Shown piece by piece: positions 1 to 7,796 of a stretch of 64,000 bases of DNA; the stretch's first letter is position 1, and each line of letters begins with the position of its first letter. A model generated the notes under the pieces. The model was not told where the DNA came from. It saw only the letters and a program-made list of their open reading frames with translations, and searched no databases. The DNA comes from Novosphingobium sp049354825 (GTDB lineage Bacteria; Pseudomonadota; Alphaproteobacteria; Sphingomonadales; Sphingomonadaceae): assembly GCF_049354825.1 (NCBI RefSeq), contig NZ_CP186480.1:2294001-2358000 (forward strand), given 5' to 3'. The position numbers and the translations under genes were made by a program.

Positions 1-1057
1 CGTTTACCGCGCGCACGCCCAGCCCCGGAACGCGCAGCAGCATTTCGCGCGGCGCCGTGTTGACGTCGAGCGGGAAGCGGTCGCGAAAGCGCAGGGCCCA
101 GGCAAGCTTGGGATCGATGTCGAGCGGGAGCATTCCGTCGGCACCGGTGGCGGCCATGACCTCGTCAGGGCGGAAATCGTAGAACCGCATCAACCAGTCG
201 GACTGGTAGAGCCGGTGCTCACGGATCAGCGGTGGCCGCTTCAATGGCAGGACGGCACTGGCATCGGGGATCGGGCTGAACGCGGAATAGTAAACACGCC
301 GCAGCCGAAAGCGGTCGTAAAGCGAACTCGCCTTGCCGACGATGTCGACATCGCTGGCCGCGTCGGCACCGACGATCATCTGCGTCGATTGCCCGGCCGG
401 CGCGAAGCGCGGCGCGTGACGGAATTTGGTCTTCGCCTCGCGCGCTTCGGCGATGGCCGATTTTACCCCGCCCATGGCGCCTTCGATCTGGCGCGCGTCC
501 TTGTCCGGGGCGAGCCGGGTCAGGCCGGTATCGGTCGGAAGCTCGACGTTGATGGATACGCGGTCGGCATAGAGCCCGGCCTGTGCGATCAGCTCGGGGT
601 CGGCCTCCGGTATGGTCTTGAGGTGGATGTAACCGCGAAAATCGTGTTCCTCTCGCAGCAACCGCGCCACCTCGACCAGTTGTTCCATCGTGTGGTTGCC
701 GGACTTCACGATGCCCGATGAGAGGAACAGCCCTTCGATATAATTGCGCCGGTAGAACGACAGCGTCAGGTCGACTACTTCCTGCGGGGTGAAACGCGCC
801 CGCTCTACGTTCGAGCTCTTGCGGTTGATGCAATAGTGGCAATCGAACACGCAGTGGTTCGTCAGCAAAATCTTGAGCAGCGAGATGCAGCGACCATCGG
901 GCGCATAGGCGTGGCAGATGCCCATTCCCTCGGTCGAGCCGATGCCCTTGCCGCCCTGGCTGGTGCGCTTCGACGTGCCCGACGACGCGCAACTGGCGTC
1001 GTACTTGGCCGCGTCCGCCAGGATCGCCAAGCGTTCTATCAAGGACTTACGGTGCAT
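1..1057 (-). CDS. putative DNA modification/repair radical SAM protein (3' end outside window)
   Basis: The first 352 codons of a radical SAM protein; the rest lies beyond the left edge. Cys69, Cys73 and Cys76 form the CxxxCxxC motif that holds the [4Fe-4S] cluster and SAM. A helix-hairpin-helix-like stretch (LLRVPGLG) near the window edge suggests DNA contact. The family (TIGR03916-like, distantly related to spore photoproduct lyase) is usually paired with an unusual uracil-DNA glycosylase, which would lie outside the window. The ATG at 1057 has no Shine-Dalgarno sequence. A -10 box and a LexA-type repeat lie directly upstream, so a leaderless, damage-induced transcript is inferred. The actual reaction is unknown. 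Confidence 0.88.
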   Translation of the reverse strand, partial: MHRKSLIERLAILADAAKYDASCASSGTSKRTSQGGKGIGSTEGMGICHAYAPDGRCISLLKILLTNHCVFDCHYCINRKSSNVERARFTPQEVVDLTLSFYRRNYIEGLFLSSGIVKSGNHTMEQLVEVARLLREEHDFRGYIHLKTIPEADPELIAQAGLYADRVSINVELPTDTGLTRLAPDKDARQIEGAMGGVKSAIAEAREAKTKFRHAPRFAPAGQSTQMIVGADAASDVDIVGKASSLYDRFRLRRVYYSAFSPIPDASAVLPLKRPPLIREHRLYQSDWLMRFYDFRPDEVMAATGADGMLPLDIDPKLAWALRFRDRFPLDVNTAPREMLLRVPGLGVRAVN

Positions 1058-1059
1058 TT

Positions 1060-1074
1060 GTTCGTTATATGTTC
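1060..1074 (-). promoter_or_regulatory. LexA-type SOS box (GTTC-N7-GTTC)
   Basis: The plus strand reads gttc-gttatat-gttc, an exact match to the direct-repeat LexA site of alphaproteobacteria. It starts 3 nt upstream of the radical SAM start codon and covers the -10 element of the promoter inferred for that gene, so bound LexA would block transcription. Whether it also affects the divergent Ku gene, whose ATG is 80 nt away, cannot be told from the sequence. Confidence 0.75.
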
Positions 1075-1091
1075 TCGCACCGGGGATGCAA
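1064..1091 (-). promoter_or_regulatory. candidate sigma70 promoter of the radical SAM gene
   Basis: On the minus strand TTGCAT (1091-1086) is followed after 16 nt by TATAAC (1069-1064). This spacing puts the transcription start at or next to the ATG at 1057, implying a leaderless mRNA. The LexA box lies over the -10. Confidence 0.5.
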
Positions 1092-1154
1092 GCGGACTCT
1101 GCCACGGAACGAATCCGCCGCGCCCGCTTTGACTCGGCGAAAGGGCACGGGACG

Positions 1155-2006
1155 ATGGCGGCACGCGCATATTGGCAAGGGCAGATCCGGCTGGCGCTGG
1201 TCTCGATCCCGGTCGAGGTTTATCCGGCGACGCGCTCTGGCGCGGCGATCTCGTTCCGCCAGATCCACGAAGCGTCGGGCAAGCCGGTCAAGTACGAGAA
1301 GGTCGCACCCGGGGTCGGTCCCGTTTCGATGGACGAGATCGTCAAGGGTTACGAAGTGTCGAAGGGCAACTTCGTCCTGCTCGAGGACGAGGAGATCGAG
1401 GCCGTCAAGATCGAAAGCCGCAAGACGCTCGACCTCGTCCAGTTCGTCGCCGCCGACGAGATCGACGTGCTTTATTACGAGAAACCCTACTTCGTCGTCC
1501 CGGCCGACGACCTGGCCGAGGAAGCCTACGTCGTCCTTCGCGAGGCGCTGCGCAAGGCCAGGAAGGTGGCGCTGGGGCAGCTGTCGGTGCGCGGGCGCGA
1601 ACAACTGGTGTCGATCAAGCCGTGCGGGCGCGGGCTGGTGATGGAGGTGTTGCGCTACGCCGACGAGGTCCAGAAGGCACAGGGCTATTTCCGCGACATC
1701 GGCGAGGCCAAGCCCGACAAGGAGCTGCTCGACCTCGCCACCACGCTGATCGACAAGAAGACCGCGCCGTTCGAACCGGACAAGTTCCACGATCGCTATG
1801 TCGATGCGCTTCACGCGCTCATCGAAAAGAAGCGCAAGGCCAAGGGCAAGACCATCCTAGAGGACGTCAGCGAGCCGGCCGCCGCCGGCAAGGGCAACGT
1901 CATCGACCTGATGGCGGCGTTGAAGAAATCGCTCGATAGCGGAGACAAGAAAGCCCCGGCAAAAAAGGCTCCGGCGAAAAAGGCGCCGGCGCGCAAGCGG
2001 GCCTGA
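1155..2006 (+). CDS. ku: Ku protein, non-homologous end joining
   Basis: Bacterial Ku homodimer subunit (283 aa) that binds double-strand DNA ends and recruits ligase D. The protein begins MAARAYWQGQIRLALVSIPV, the usual Ku core start. The Ku beta-barrel and bridge region covers about residues 5-250, and the last 20 residues are a Lys/Ala/Pro tail of repeated KKAPA units, a basic DNA-binding extension common in bacterial Ku. The reading frame is open further upstream, but ATG 1155 matches the family start. It is followed after 5 nt by the DUF4336 gene and then by ligD in one apparent operon. Confidence 0.95.
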   Translation: MAARAYWQGQIRLALVSIPVEVYPATRSGAAISFRQIHEASGKPVKYEKVAPGVGPVSMDEIVKGYEVSKGNFVLLEDEEIEAVKIESRKTLDLVQFVAADEIDVLYYEKPYFVVPADDLAEEAYVVLREALRKARKVALGQLSVRGREQLVSIKPCGRGLVMEVLRYADEVQKAQGYFRDIGEAKPDKELLDLATTLIDKKTAPFEPDKFHDRYVDALHALIEKKRKAKGKTILEDVSEPAAAGKGNVIDLMAALKKSLDSGDKKAPAKKAPAKKAPARKRA

Positions 2007-2011
2007 TCGGC

Positions 2012-2731
2012 GTGGGCAAGCTCAACCGGGACTGGACGGTCGGCCCGCATGGACCGCTCGAACGGCTGGAAGAGGGGCTTGTCACGGTGACGGGCGAAAT
2101 CGCCATGCCGCTGGGCCGGTTCCCGCGCCGAATGACCGCTGTGACGCTGTCCGAAGGACGGCTGGCGGTGTGGAGCCCTATTCCGCTGCGAGAAGAGGGC
2201 ATGGCTGCGCTCGAAGCACTGGGTCGGATTGCGTTCCTGATCGTGCCCGGGCCGCATCACCGCCTCGACATCGCGGCCTGGCACGCGCGCTACCCCGATG
2301 CCGCGGTGCTCTGCCCGCGCGGCGCGCGCGGCGCCGTGCGCGAGGTCGTGCCGACTTGCGATGTAGAGGACGTGATGGGCGCACACGATGTCCGCTTCAG
2401 TACCGTGCCCGGCACGCGCAGCCAGGAAGGCGCGCTCGAAATCCGGCGCGCCGGGCACTTCACGCTGGTGCTCAACGACGTGATTGCCAACGTCCGTCAT
2501 CCCCGCGGCATCGGGGCGCAGGTAATGGCGCGCCTGTTCGGCTTCGGCGTCAGTCATCCGCAGGTTCCCCGCGCAGTCAGGCGCGCGTTGGTCGGATCGC
2601 CCCAAGTGCTGGCCGAGGCGCTGGAAGACTGGGCGGTCGCAGACCTCGTTCGCATCGTGCCCTCGCACGGAGACATTATCGACCACGATCCCGCCGGCGC
2701 GCTGCGCCGCGCGGCCAGGAGCCTTCGCTGA
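2012..2731 (+). CDS. DUF4336 domain protein (metallo-beta-lactamase-like fold)
   Basis: A 239-residue protein of the DUF4336 family, regarded as a divergent metallo-beta-lactamase-like fold; biochemical role unknown. It has an N-terminal region lined with short hydrophobic strands, a PHHRLD motif near residue 75 where a metallohydrolase would carry its first metal ligands, and SHGDII near the C-terminus. The start is GTG 2012, 5 nt after the Ku stop, and its TGA overlaps the ligD ATG by one base (TGATG). Its place between Ku and LigD suggests co-transcription and possibly a repair-linked role, but the family also occurs away from such loci. Confidence 0.75.
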   Translation: MGKLNRDWTVGPHGPLERLEEGLVTVTGEIAMPLGRFPRRMTAVTLSEGRLAVWSPIPLREEGMAALEALGRIAFLIVPGPHHRLDIAAWHARYPDAAVLCPRGARGAVREVVPTCDVEDVMGAHDVRFSTVPGTRSQEGALEIRRAGHFTLVLNDVIANVRHPRGIGAQVMARLFGFGVSHPQVPRAVRRALVGSPQVLAEALEDWAVADLVRIVPSHGDIIDHDPAGALRRAARSLR

Positions 2732-5250
2732 TGGCACGTACCGACCCCCTCAGGGACTACAACCGCAAGCGCGATTTCAAGCGCACCGACGAACCGGCAG
2801 GCAAGGCCGAATCCAGTCCCGGCGGCAATCGCTTCATCGTCCAGAAGCACGATGCCACGCGCCTGCATTGGGACTTTCGCATCGAGGTCGACGGCGTGCT
2901 GAAATCCTGGGCGGTGACCAGGGGGCCCAGCCCGGACCCCGACGACAAGCGGCTGGCGGTGCGCACCGAGGACCACCCGATGGCCTATGCCGAGTTCGAA
3001 GGCACCATCCCGAAGGGCGAATACGGCGGCGGTACGGTCATGCTGTGGGATCGCGGCACCTGGGCGCCGGTTGCCGGGAAAAGCGCCAGGGACCTCGTCA
3101 AGGGCCACTTGCACTTCACGCTCGAGGGCGAGCGGATGAAAGGCGAATGGCTGCTGATCCGCCTCAAGCCGCGGCCGGGCGAGAAGCGCGAAAACTGGCT
3201 GCTGCGCAAGATTGCCGATGGCTTCGAAGAAGAAGGCGACGTGCTGGTCGAACGCGCGTTGACCAGCGTGCTGACGGGCCGTTCGATGGCCGAGATCGCG
3301 GCCGACAAGGCCGGCGCCCATTCGCTTGCGGGCAAGAAGGGCCAGGATTTCGCGGCGACGATGGCCAGCGCGGCTCGTCCTAACGCGAAAGCGGCCAAGC
3401 CAGCGAAGCGGCCCAAGCCGGCCGGCAAACCGCCCGCCTTCGTGCCCTTGCAACTGGCAACGCTGGTAGACGCGGTGCCGGCGGGGAATGACTGGTATCA
3501 CGAGATCAAGTTCGACGGGTACCGCGCGCTGATCGCGGCTGCCGGCGGCGATGTCCGCGTCTATACCCGCAGCGGCAAGGACTGGTCGGACAAGTTTGCC
3601 CCGCTTGTGGCGCAGTTCGCCGCTCTCGACCTGCCGCCCTGCCTGATCGACGGCGAGATCATCGCCTACGACGCCGCCGGCAATCCCGATTTCAGTTCGC
3701 TGCAAAACGTCCTCAAGCGGGGGCACGGCGCGCAGGGACCCAACGACGCTTTCCATTATTTCGCCTTCGACCTGCTCGACGTGGATGGCGAGGACTTGCG
3801 CAAGCTGCCGGCGATCGAGCGCAAGGAGCGGCTCGAGGCGCTGCTCGCCGATGCGGCCCCGCCGCTCCACGTCGCCGACCACGTGATCGGCGCGGGCGAG
3901 AAGCTGTATGCGGCAATGTGCAAGGCGGGGCAGGAAGGCATCATCGCCAAGAAGATAGCCGCGCCTTACCTGGGCAAGCGCAGCCAGTCCTGGGTCAAGG
4001 TCAAGTGCAGCCTGCGGCAGGAGTTCGTCATCGTCGGCTGGACCAAGTCCAAGGCCAAAGCGCGACCGTTCGCCTCGTTGTTGCTGGCGCAGAAGGAGGG
4101 TCGCGAGTTCGTCTACAAGGGCAAGGTCGGAACCGGGTTCGGCGGCGCCTTGCTTGACGATCTGGCAGCGCGGATGAAACCGTTGGCGGCCGAAAAGCCG
4201 GCGCTGGAGGTGCCGCGGGCCGAGGCCCGCCAGGTCCAGTGGATCGCGCCTGAGCTGGTTGCCGAGATCGCCTTCGCCGAGTTCACGGCCGAGGGCCGCG
4301 TCCGCCACGGCAGCTTCGTCGGCCTGCGCGGCGACAAGGCGGCCCGGGATGTCGTGCCCGAAAGGGCCGCGCCCGCGCCGGCGCCGGCGAGCGGGGTCAA
4401 GATCAGCAACCCGGACCGGGTCATCTTTCCCGAGACCGGGCAGACGAAAGGCGATCTGGCGGCCTGGTATGAGGCGATCGCGCCGTTGATGCTCCCGTTC
4501 GCGGCGGGTCGCCCGGTCAGCCTGGTTCGCTGTCCGCAAGGGCGCGGCAAACAGTGCTTCTTTCAAAAGCACGATTCCGGTGCCTTCGGAAAGGCGGTCA
4601 GGCAGGTCGCCATCACCGAGAAGGACGGCGGCAGCGAGGATTACATCTATGTCACCGACGCGGAAGGGTTGGTGACCTGCGTGCAGATGGGCACGATCGA
4701 ATTTCACGGCTGGGGCAGCAAGGCCGAGGCCGTCGAGAAACCGGACCGGATGATCTTCGACCTCGATCCCGACGAGGGGCTCGACTTCGCGGACGTCAAA
4801 AGCGCCGCCACCCACATTCGCGACCGCCTCTCCGATCTGGGGCTGGTCAGCTTTGCCATGCTGTCGGGCGGGAAGGGCGTGCACGTGATCGTGCCGCTGA
4901 CGCCCGGGCATGACTGGGACACGCACAAGGACTTCGCGCGCCGCTTTGCCGAGGCGCTGAGCCTGGCCGAACCCGACCGTTTCATCGCGACGATGAGCAA
5001 GGCCAAGCGCAAGGGAAAGATCTTCATCGACTGGCTCCGTAACCAGCGCGGCGCCACCGCGGTGCTGCCCTACTCCGCACGCGCGCGCGAAGGGGCGCCG
5101 GTTGCCGTGCCGATCGCTTGGGACGAGCTCGGCGGGCTAAAGGATGCGCACCCGTTTTCGATCGCTGACGCCGCCCGGGTTATCCGGCGTGCGAATGCCG
5201 GCGGATTGGCGGGATGGGGGTTTGCGGCGCAGCAGCTCCCCGCCATTTGA
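2731..5250 (+). CDS. ligD: multifunctional DNA ligase D
   Basis: An 839-residue ATP-dependent ligase/polymerase/phosphoesterase of bacterial end joining. Domain order is phosphoesterase (about 1-190; HDATRLHWDFR motif with His40 and His46), ligase (about 225-520; nucleotidyl-accepting Lys260 in EIKFDGYR) and an AEP-type polymerase/primase (about 545-839; metal-binding Asp677 and Asp679 in FDLDPDEG). The PE-LIG-POL order differs from the POL-PE-LIG order of the mycobacterial enzyme. ATG 2731 overlaps the upstream stop codon by one base, so the longer open frame is not used. Works with the Ku encoded upstream to fill in, trim and seal double-strand breaks. Confidence 0.96.
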   Translation: MARTDPLRDYNRKRDFKRTDEPAGKAESSPGGNRFIVQKHDATRLHWDFRIEVDGVLKSWAVTRGPSPDPDDKRLAVRTEDHPMAYAEFEGTIPKGEYGGGTVMLWDRGTWAPVAGKSARDLVKGHLHFTLEGERMKGEWLLIRLKPRPGEKRENWLLRKIADGFEEEGDVLVERALTSVLTGRSMAEIAADKAGAHSLAGKKGQDFAATMASAARPNAKAAKPAKRPKPAGKPPAFVPLQLATLVDAVPAGNDWYHEIKFDGYRALIAAAGGDVRVYTRSGKDWSDKFAPLVAQFAALDLPPCLIDGEIIAYDAAGNPDFSSLQNVLKRGHGAQGPNDAFHYFAFDLLDVDGEDLRKLPAIERKERLEALLADAAPPLHVADHVIGAGEKLYAAMCKAGQEGIIAKKIAAPYLGKRSQSWVKVKCSLRQEFVIVGWTKSKAKARPFASLLLAQKEGREFVYKGKVGTGFGGALLDDLAARMKPLAAEKPALEVPRAEARQVQWIAPELVAEIAFAEFTAEGRVRHGSFVGLRGDKAARDVVPERAAPAPAPASGVKISNPDRVIFPETGQTKGDLAAWYEAIAPLMLPFAAGRPVSLVRCPQGRGKQCFFQKHDSGAFGKAVRQVAITEKDGGSEDYIYVTDAEGLVTCVQMGTIEFHGWGSKAEAVEKPDRMIFDLDPDEGLDFADVKSAATHIRDRLSDLGLVSFAMLSGGKGVHVIVPLTPGHDWDTHKDFARRFAEALSLAEPDRFIATMSKAKRKGKIFIDWLRNQRGATAVLPYSARAREGAPVAVPIAWDELGGLKDAHPFSIADAARVIRRANAGGLAGWGFAAQQLPAI

Positions 5251-5251
5251 C

Positions 5252-5280
5252 GCAACTGCGAAATCTTATTTCGCAGTTGC
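5252..5280 (+). terminator. 13-bp perfect hairpin after ligD
   Basis: Arms 5252-5264 and 5268-5280 are perfectly complementary over 13 bp with a 3-nt loop, starting one base after the ligD stop. No T-run follows, so it is either an atypical terminator or an mRNA 3'-end stabiliser. Confidence 0.5.
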
Positions 5281-5385
5281 AGCAAAAGCCTTTGCATGAG
5301 ATAAAGTCGTGGTCCGTTCAGGCGTTGAGTCGTTTCGTCGGCGCGATGGACGGTCAACGGTTCGTCGTTTTCGCTGCACCGCACT

Positions 5386-5410
5386 GGAACCGATTGTCTG
5401 AACCGTTGTT
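5386..5410 (+). promoter_or_regulatory. candidate EcfG-type stress promoter
   Basis: GGAAC (5386-5390), 16 nt spacer, TGTT (5407-5410). The consensus for the alphaproteobacterial general-stress sigma factor EcfG is GGAAC-N16/17-cGTT. It lies 40 nt upstream of the glycosyltransferase ATG at 5451. The rest of 5281-5450 shows no gene. Confidence 0.35.
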
Positions 5411-5450
5411 AACTTCAGGAGTGCGCACGCTCTTTGGGACCTGACCGATT

Positions 5451-7796
5451 ATGATCGAAGCAACCGCCGCTACCGGCGCCCACGGCGCCGACCGCGGTAA
5501 ACTTGTTCCGTTTACGGGCCGCCAGCCGGCTGCCGCCACGCCGCTGCGCGTTGCGCTGATCGGTACTTTCCCGCCGCGCAAGTGCGGGATCGCGACGTTC
5601 ACGTCGGACTCCTTCGACCAGCTTGGCAAGTATCACCCCGAAATCGCGCTCGATATCTTCGCGCTCGACAATCCGCGCGCGCCCCGCACCTATCCCGCCG
5701 ACGTCCACACGATCTCGTGCGCCAGTGCCGATGCTTATGAGCGCGCCGCGCGACTGATCAACGGATCGGGCGCCGACGTCGTCTGGCTGCAGCACGAATT
5801 CGGCATCTTCGGCGGGCCCGACGGCGAGATGGTGTGCGACTTCGTCGATCGCATCGCCGCGCCGCTCGTGGTCACCATGCACACCGTGCTGAGCGAGCCG
5901 TCCGCCAACCAGCGCCGGATCGCCGAACATCTGATCGGCCGCGCGTCGCGGATCATGGTCATGTCGGAGCGTGGCCGCGACCTTCTGGTCGACCAGTACG
6001 ACGCCCCTGCCGACCGTATCGCGCTGATCGCGCACGGCGCGCCCGATCGTCCGTTCGGGCGCGAGGCGGCCTTCAAGGCCCTGCTCGGCCTCGAAGGGCG
6101 GCCGGTGCTGACCACTTTCGGTCTGCTCGGCCCCGGCAAGGGTCTTGAATTGATGATCGAGGCGCTGCCGGCAATCGCTGCGCGCCACCCGGACGTGGTC
6201 TATCGCATCGTCGGGGCCACGCATCCGGTGCTGGTCGAGGAGCACGGCGAGACCTATCGTGAAGGCCTCCAGGCGCTCGCCCGCAAGCTCGGGGTCGAAA
6301 GCCACATTCGCTGGGAAAACCGTTTCGTCGAGACCGACGAACTGCTCGACCAGCTGGAAGCCTGCGACATTTACGTCACCCCGTACCTCAACCTCCAGCA
6401 GGCCACTTCGGGCACGCTCAGCTATGCGGTTGCGCTCGGCAAGGCGGTCGTCTCGACGCCGTACGTTCACGCCCGCGAACTGCTGGCCGACGGGATCGGC
6501 GTTCTGGTCGAGCCTGGTTCCAGCGCCGCGCTGGCAGAGGCCGTGATCCGCCTGCTCGACCGGCCCGATGAGCTCGCCGCGATCAAGCGTCGCGCCTATG
6601 CGGCCGGCCGCGGCACGATCTGGCCCGCGTTCGCCAAGGGTACCGCCAGCATGCTGCGCAGTGCCGCCGCGCCCGCACCGGCGCGTATTCCGCTTGCCGC
6701 GACCCCGCCGCTGACCGGTGTGTTCGCGATGAGTGACGGCACCGGCATGCTTCAGCACGCGGACGGCATCGTGCCCGACCGGGCGCACGGCTATTGCACG
6801 GACGACAACGTGCGGGCGCTGATGCTGATGAACGTCGCCCGCGGGATCGACCCCGCAGAACGTACGCGCTGGTCGACCACTTATGCCGCGTTCGTGCGCG
6901 ACGCCTGGAATCCCGAGGCGCGTCGCTACCGCAACTTCATGCGCTTCGACCGGTCGTGGTGCGAAGAGGTGGGATCGGACGATTCCAACGGCCGCACGCT
7001 CTGGGCGCTGGGCCACACCGCAGCGCGCGCGCCCGAGGCCGCGATGCGCGAGTGGGCGCGGACCTGGTTCGACAAGACGGCGCCGGCCCTGGCTGAGCTC
7101 GATTCGCCGCGCACCATCGCCTTTACCATGCTCGGCTCAGCCGAAATCCTCTCGACCGGCCCGCACCCGGTGGCGGAACGGATCCTTGCCGATGGCGGCC
7201 GCACGCTCCACGCCCTGCTCGACGCTGCCCGCCGCCCCGACTGGGCCTGGTTCGAGGCCGTGCTCGCCTATGACAACCCGCGCCTGCCGCAGGCGCTGAT
7301 CGCCGCCGGCATGGCTTTGGGCCGCGACGAGTGGGTAGGGGCCGGTCTCGACACCTTGCGCTTCATCGCGGGTGTGCAGACGTCGGCGTCGGGGCAGTTC
7401 CGTCCGGTCGGCTCCGAAGGGTTCGGCCGCGAATTCGATGCCCTCCCGTTCGACCAGCAGCCGCTCGAAGCGCAGGCCGCGGTCGAGGCCGCCGCCACCG
7501 CCTACGCCGCCAGCGGCGACGCGACGTGGATCGAACATGCTGAAATGGCTTACCGTTGGTACCTGGGCGCCAACGATCGCGGCGTCGTCCTGGCCGACAT
7601 AACGACCGGCCGCTGCCGCGACGGGGTGACTCCTCGGGGTGCCAATGCCAACTGCGGCGCCGAGTCCATCCTCGCGTTTCAGCTTGCACACCACGGCCTG
7701 ATGATGCTCAAGAGTGCCGACGCAAGCCTGACCACGGCAGGGGATAAGAGTGAGCCGCGACCAGAGCCAGCCGGACAGTCCGCTGCAAATTCTTGA
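5451..7796 (+). CDS. GT4-family glycosyltransferase fused to an alpha-helical C-terminal domain
   Basis: A 781-residue two-domain protein. Residues about 30-410 are a GT-B glycosyltransferase of family GT4: an N-terminal Rossmann start (ALIGTFPPRKCGIATF), the central TFGLLGPGKGLE donor-site loop, and the GTLSYAVALGKAVVSTPY nucleotide-sugar segment. Residues about 425-760 form a helix-rich region with YCTDDN and WFEAVLAYDNPR motifs, resembling the (alpha/alpha)6 barrel of glycoside-processing enzymes. It overlaps the GH130 gene by 47 nt and is followed by manC and manA, so GDP-mannose is the likely donor (inference). No signal peptide or membrane segment, so probably cytoplasmic. Confidence 0.82.
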   Translation: MIEATAATGAHGADRGKLVPFTGRQPAAATPLRVALIGTFPPRKCGIATFTSDSFDQLGKYHPEIALDIFALDNPRAPRTYPADVHTISCASADAYERAARLINGSGADVVWLQHEFGIFGGPDGEMVCDFVDRIAAPLVVTMHTVLSEPSANQRRIAEHLIGRASRIMVMSERGRDLLVDQYDAPADRIALIAHGAPDRPFGREAAFKALLGLEGRPVLTTFGLLGPGKGLELMIEALPAIAARHPDVVYRIVGATHPVLVEEHGETYREGLQALARKLGVESHIRWENRFVETDELLDQLEACDIYVTPYLNLQQATSGTLSYAVALGKAVVSTPYVHARELLADGIGVLVEPGSSAALAEAVIRLLDRPDELAAIKRRAYAAGRGTIWPAFAKGTASMLRSAAAPAPARIPLAATPPLTGVFAMSDGTGMLQHADGIVPDRAHGYCTDDNVRALMLMNVARGIDPAERTRWSTTYAAFVRDAWNPEARRYRNFMRFDRSWCEEVGSDDSNGRTLWALGHTAARAPEAAMREWARTWFDKTAPALAELDSPRTIAFTMLGSAEILSTGPHPVAERILADGGRTLHALLDAARRPDWAWFEAVLAYDNPRLPQALIAAGMALGRDEWVGAGLDTLRFIAGVQTSASGQFRPVGSEGFGREFDALPFDQQPLEAQAAVEAAATAYAASGDATWIEHAEMAYRWYLGANDRGVVLADITTGRCRDGVTPRGANANCGAESILAFQLAHHGLMMLKSADASLTTAGDKSEPRPEPAGQSAANS

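Noticed and set aside
1945..1990. Short repeats at the end of the Ku gene as a recombination site
   Set aside because: They encode the Lys/Ala/Pro tail typical of bacterial Ku.
2554..4926. 790-codon open frame on the minus strand through ligD
   Set aside because: It is antisense to an intact ligase D with all catalytic motifs. Long antisense frames are expected at this GC content, and the translation is Arg/His/Gln-rich with no recognisable domain.
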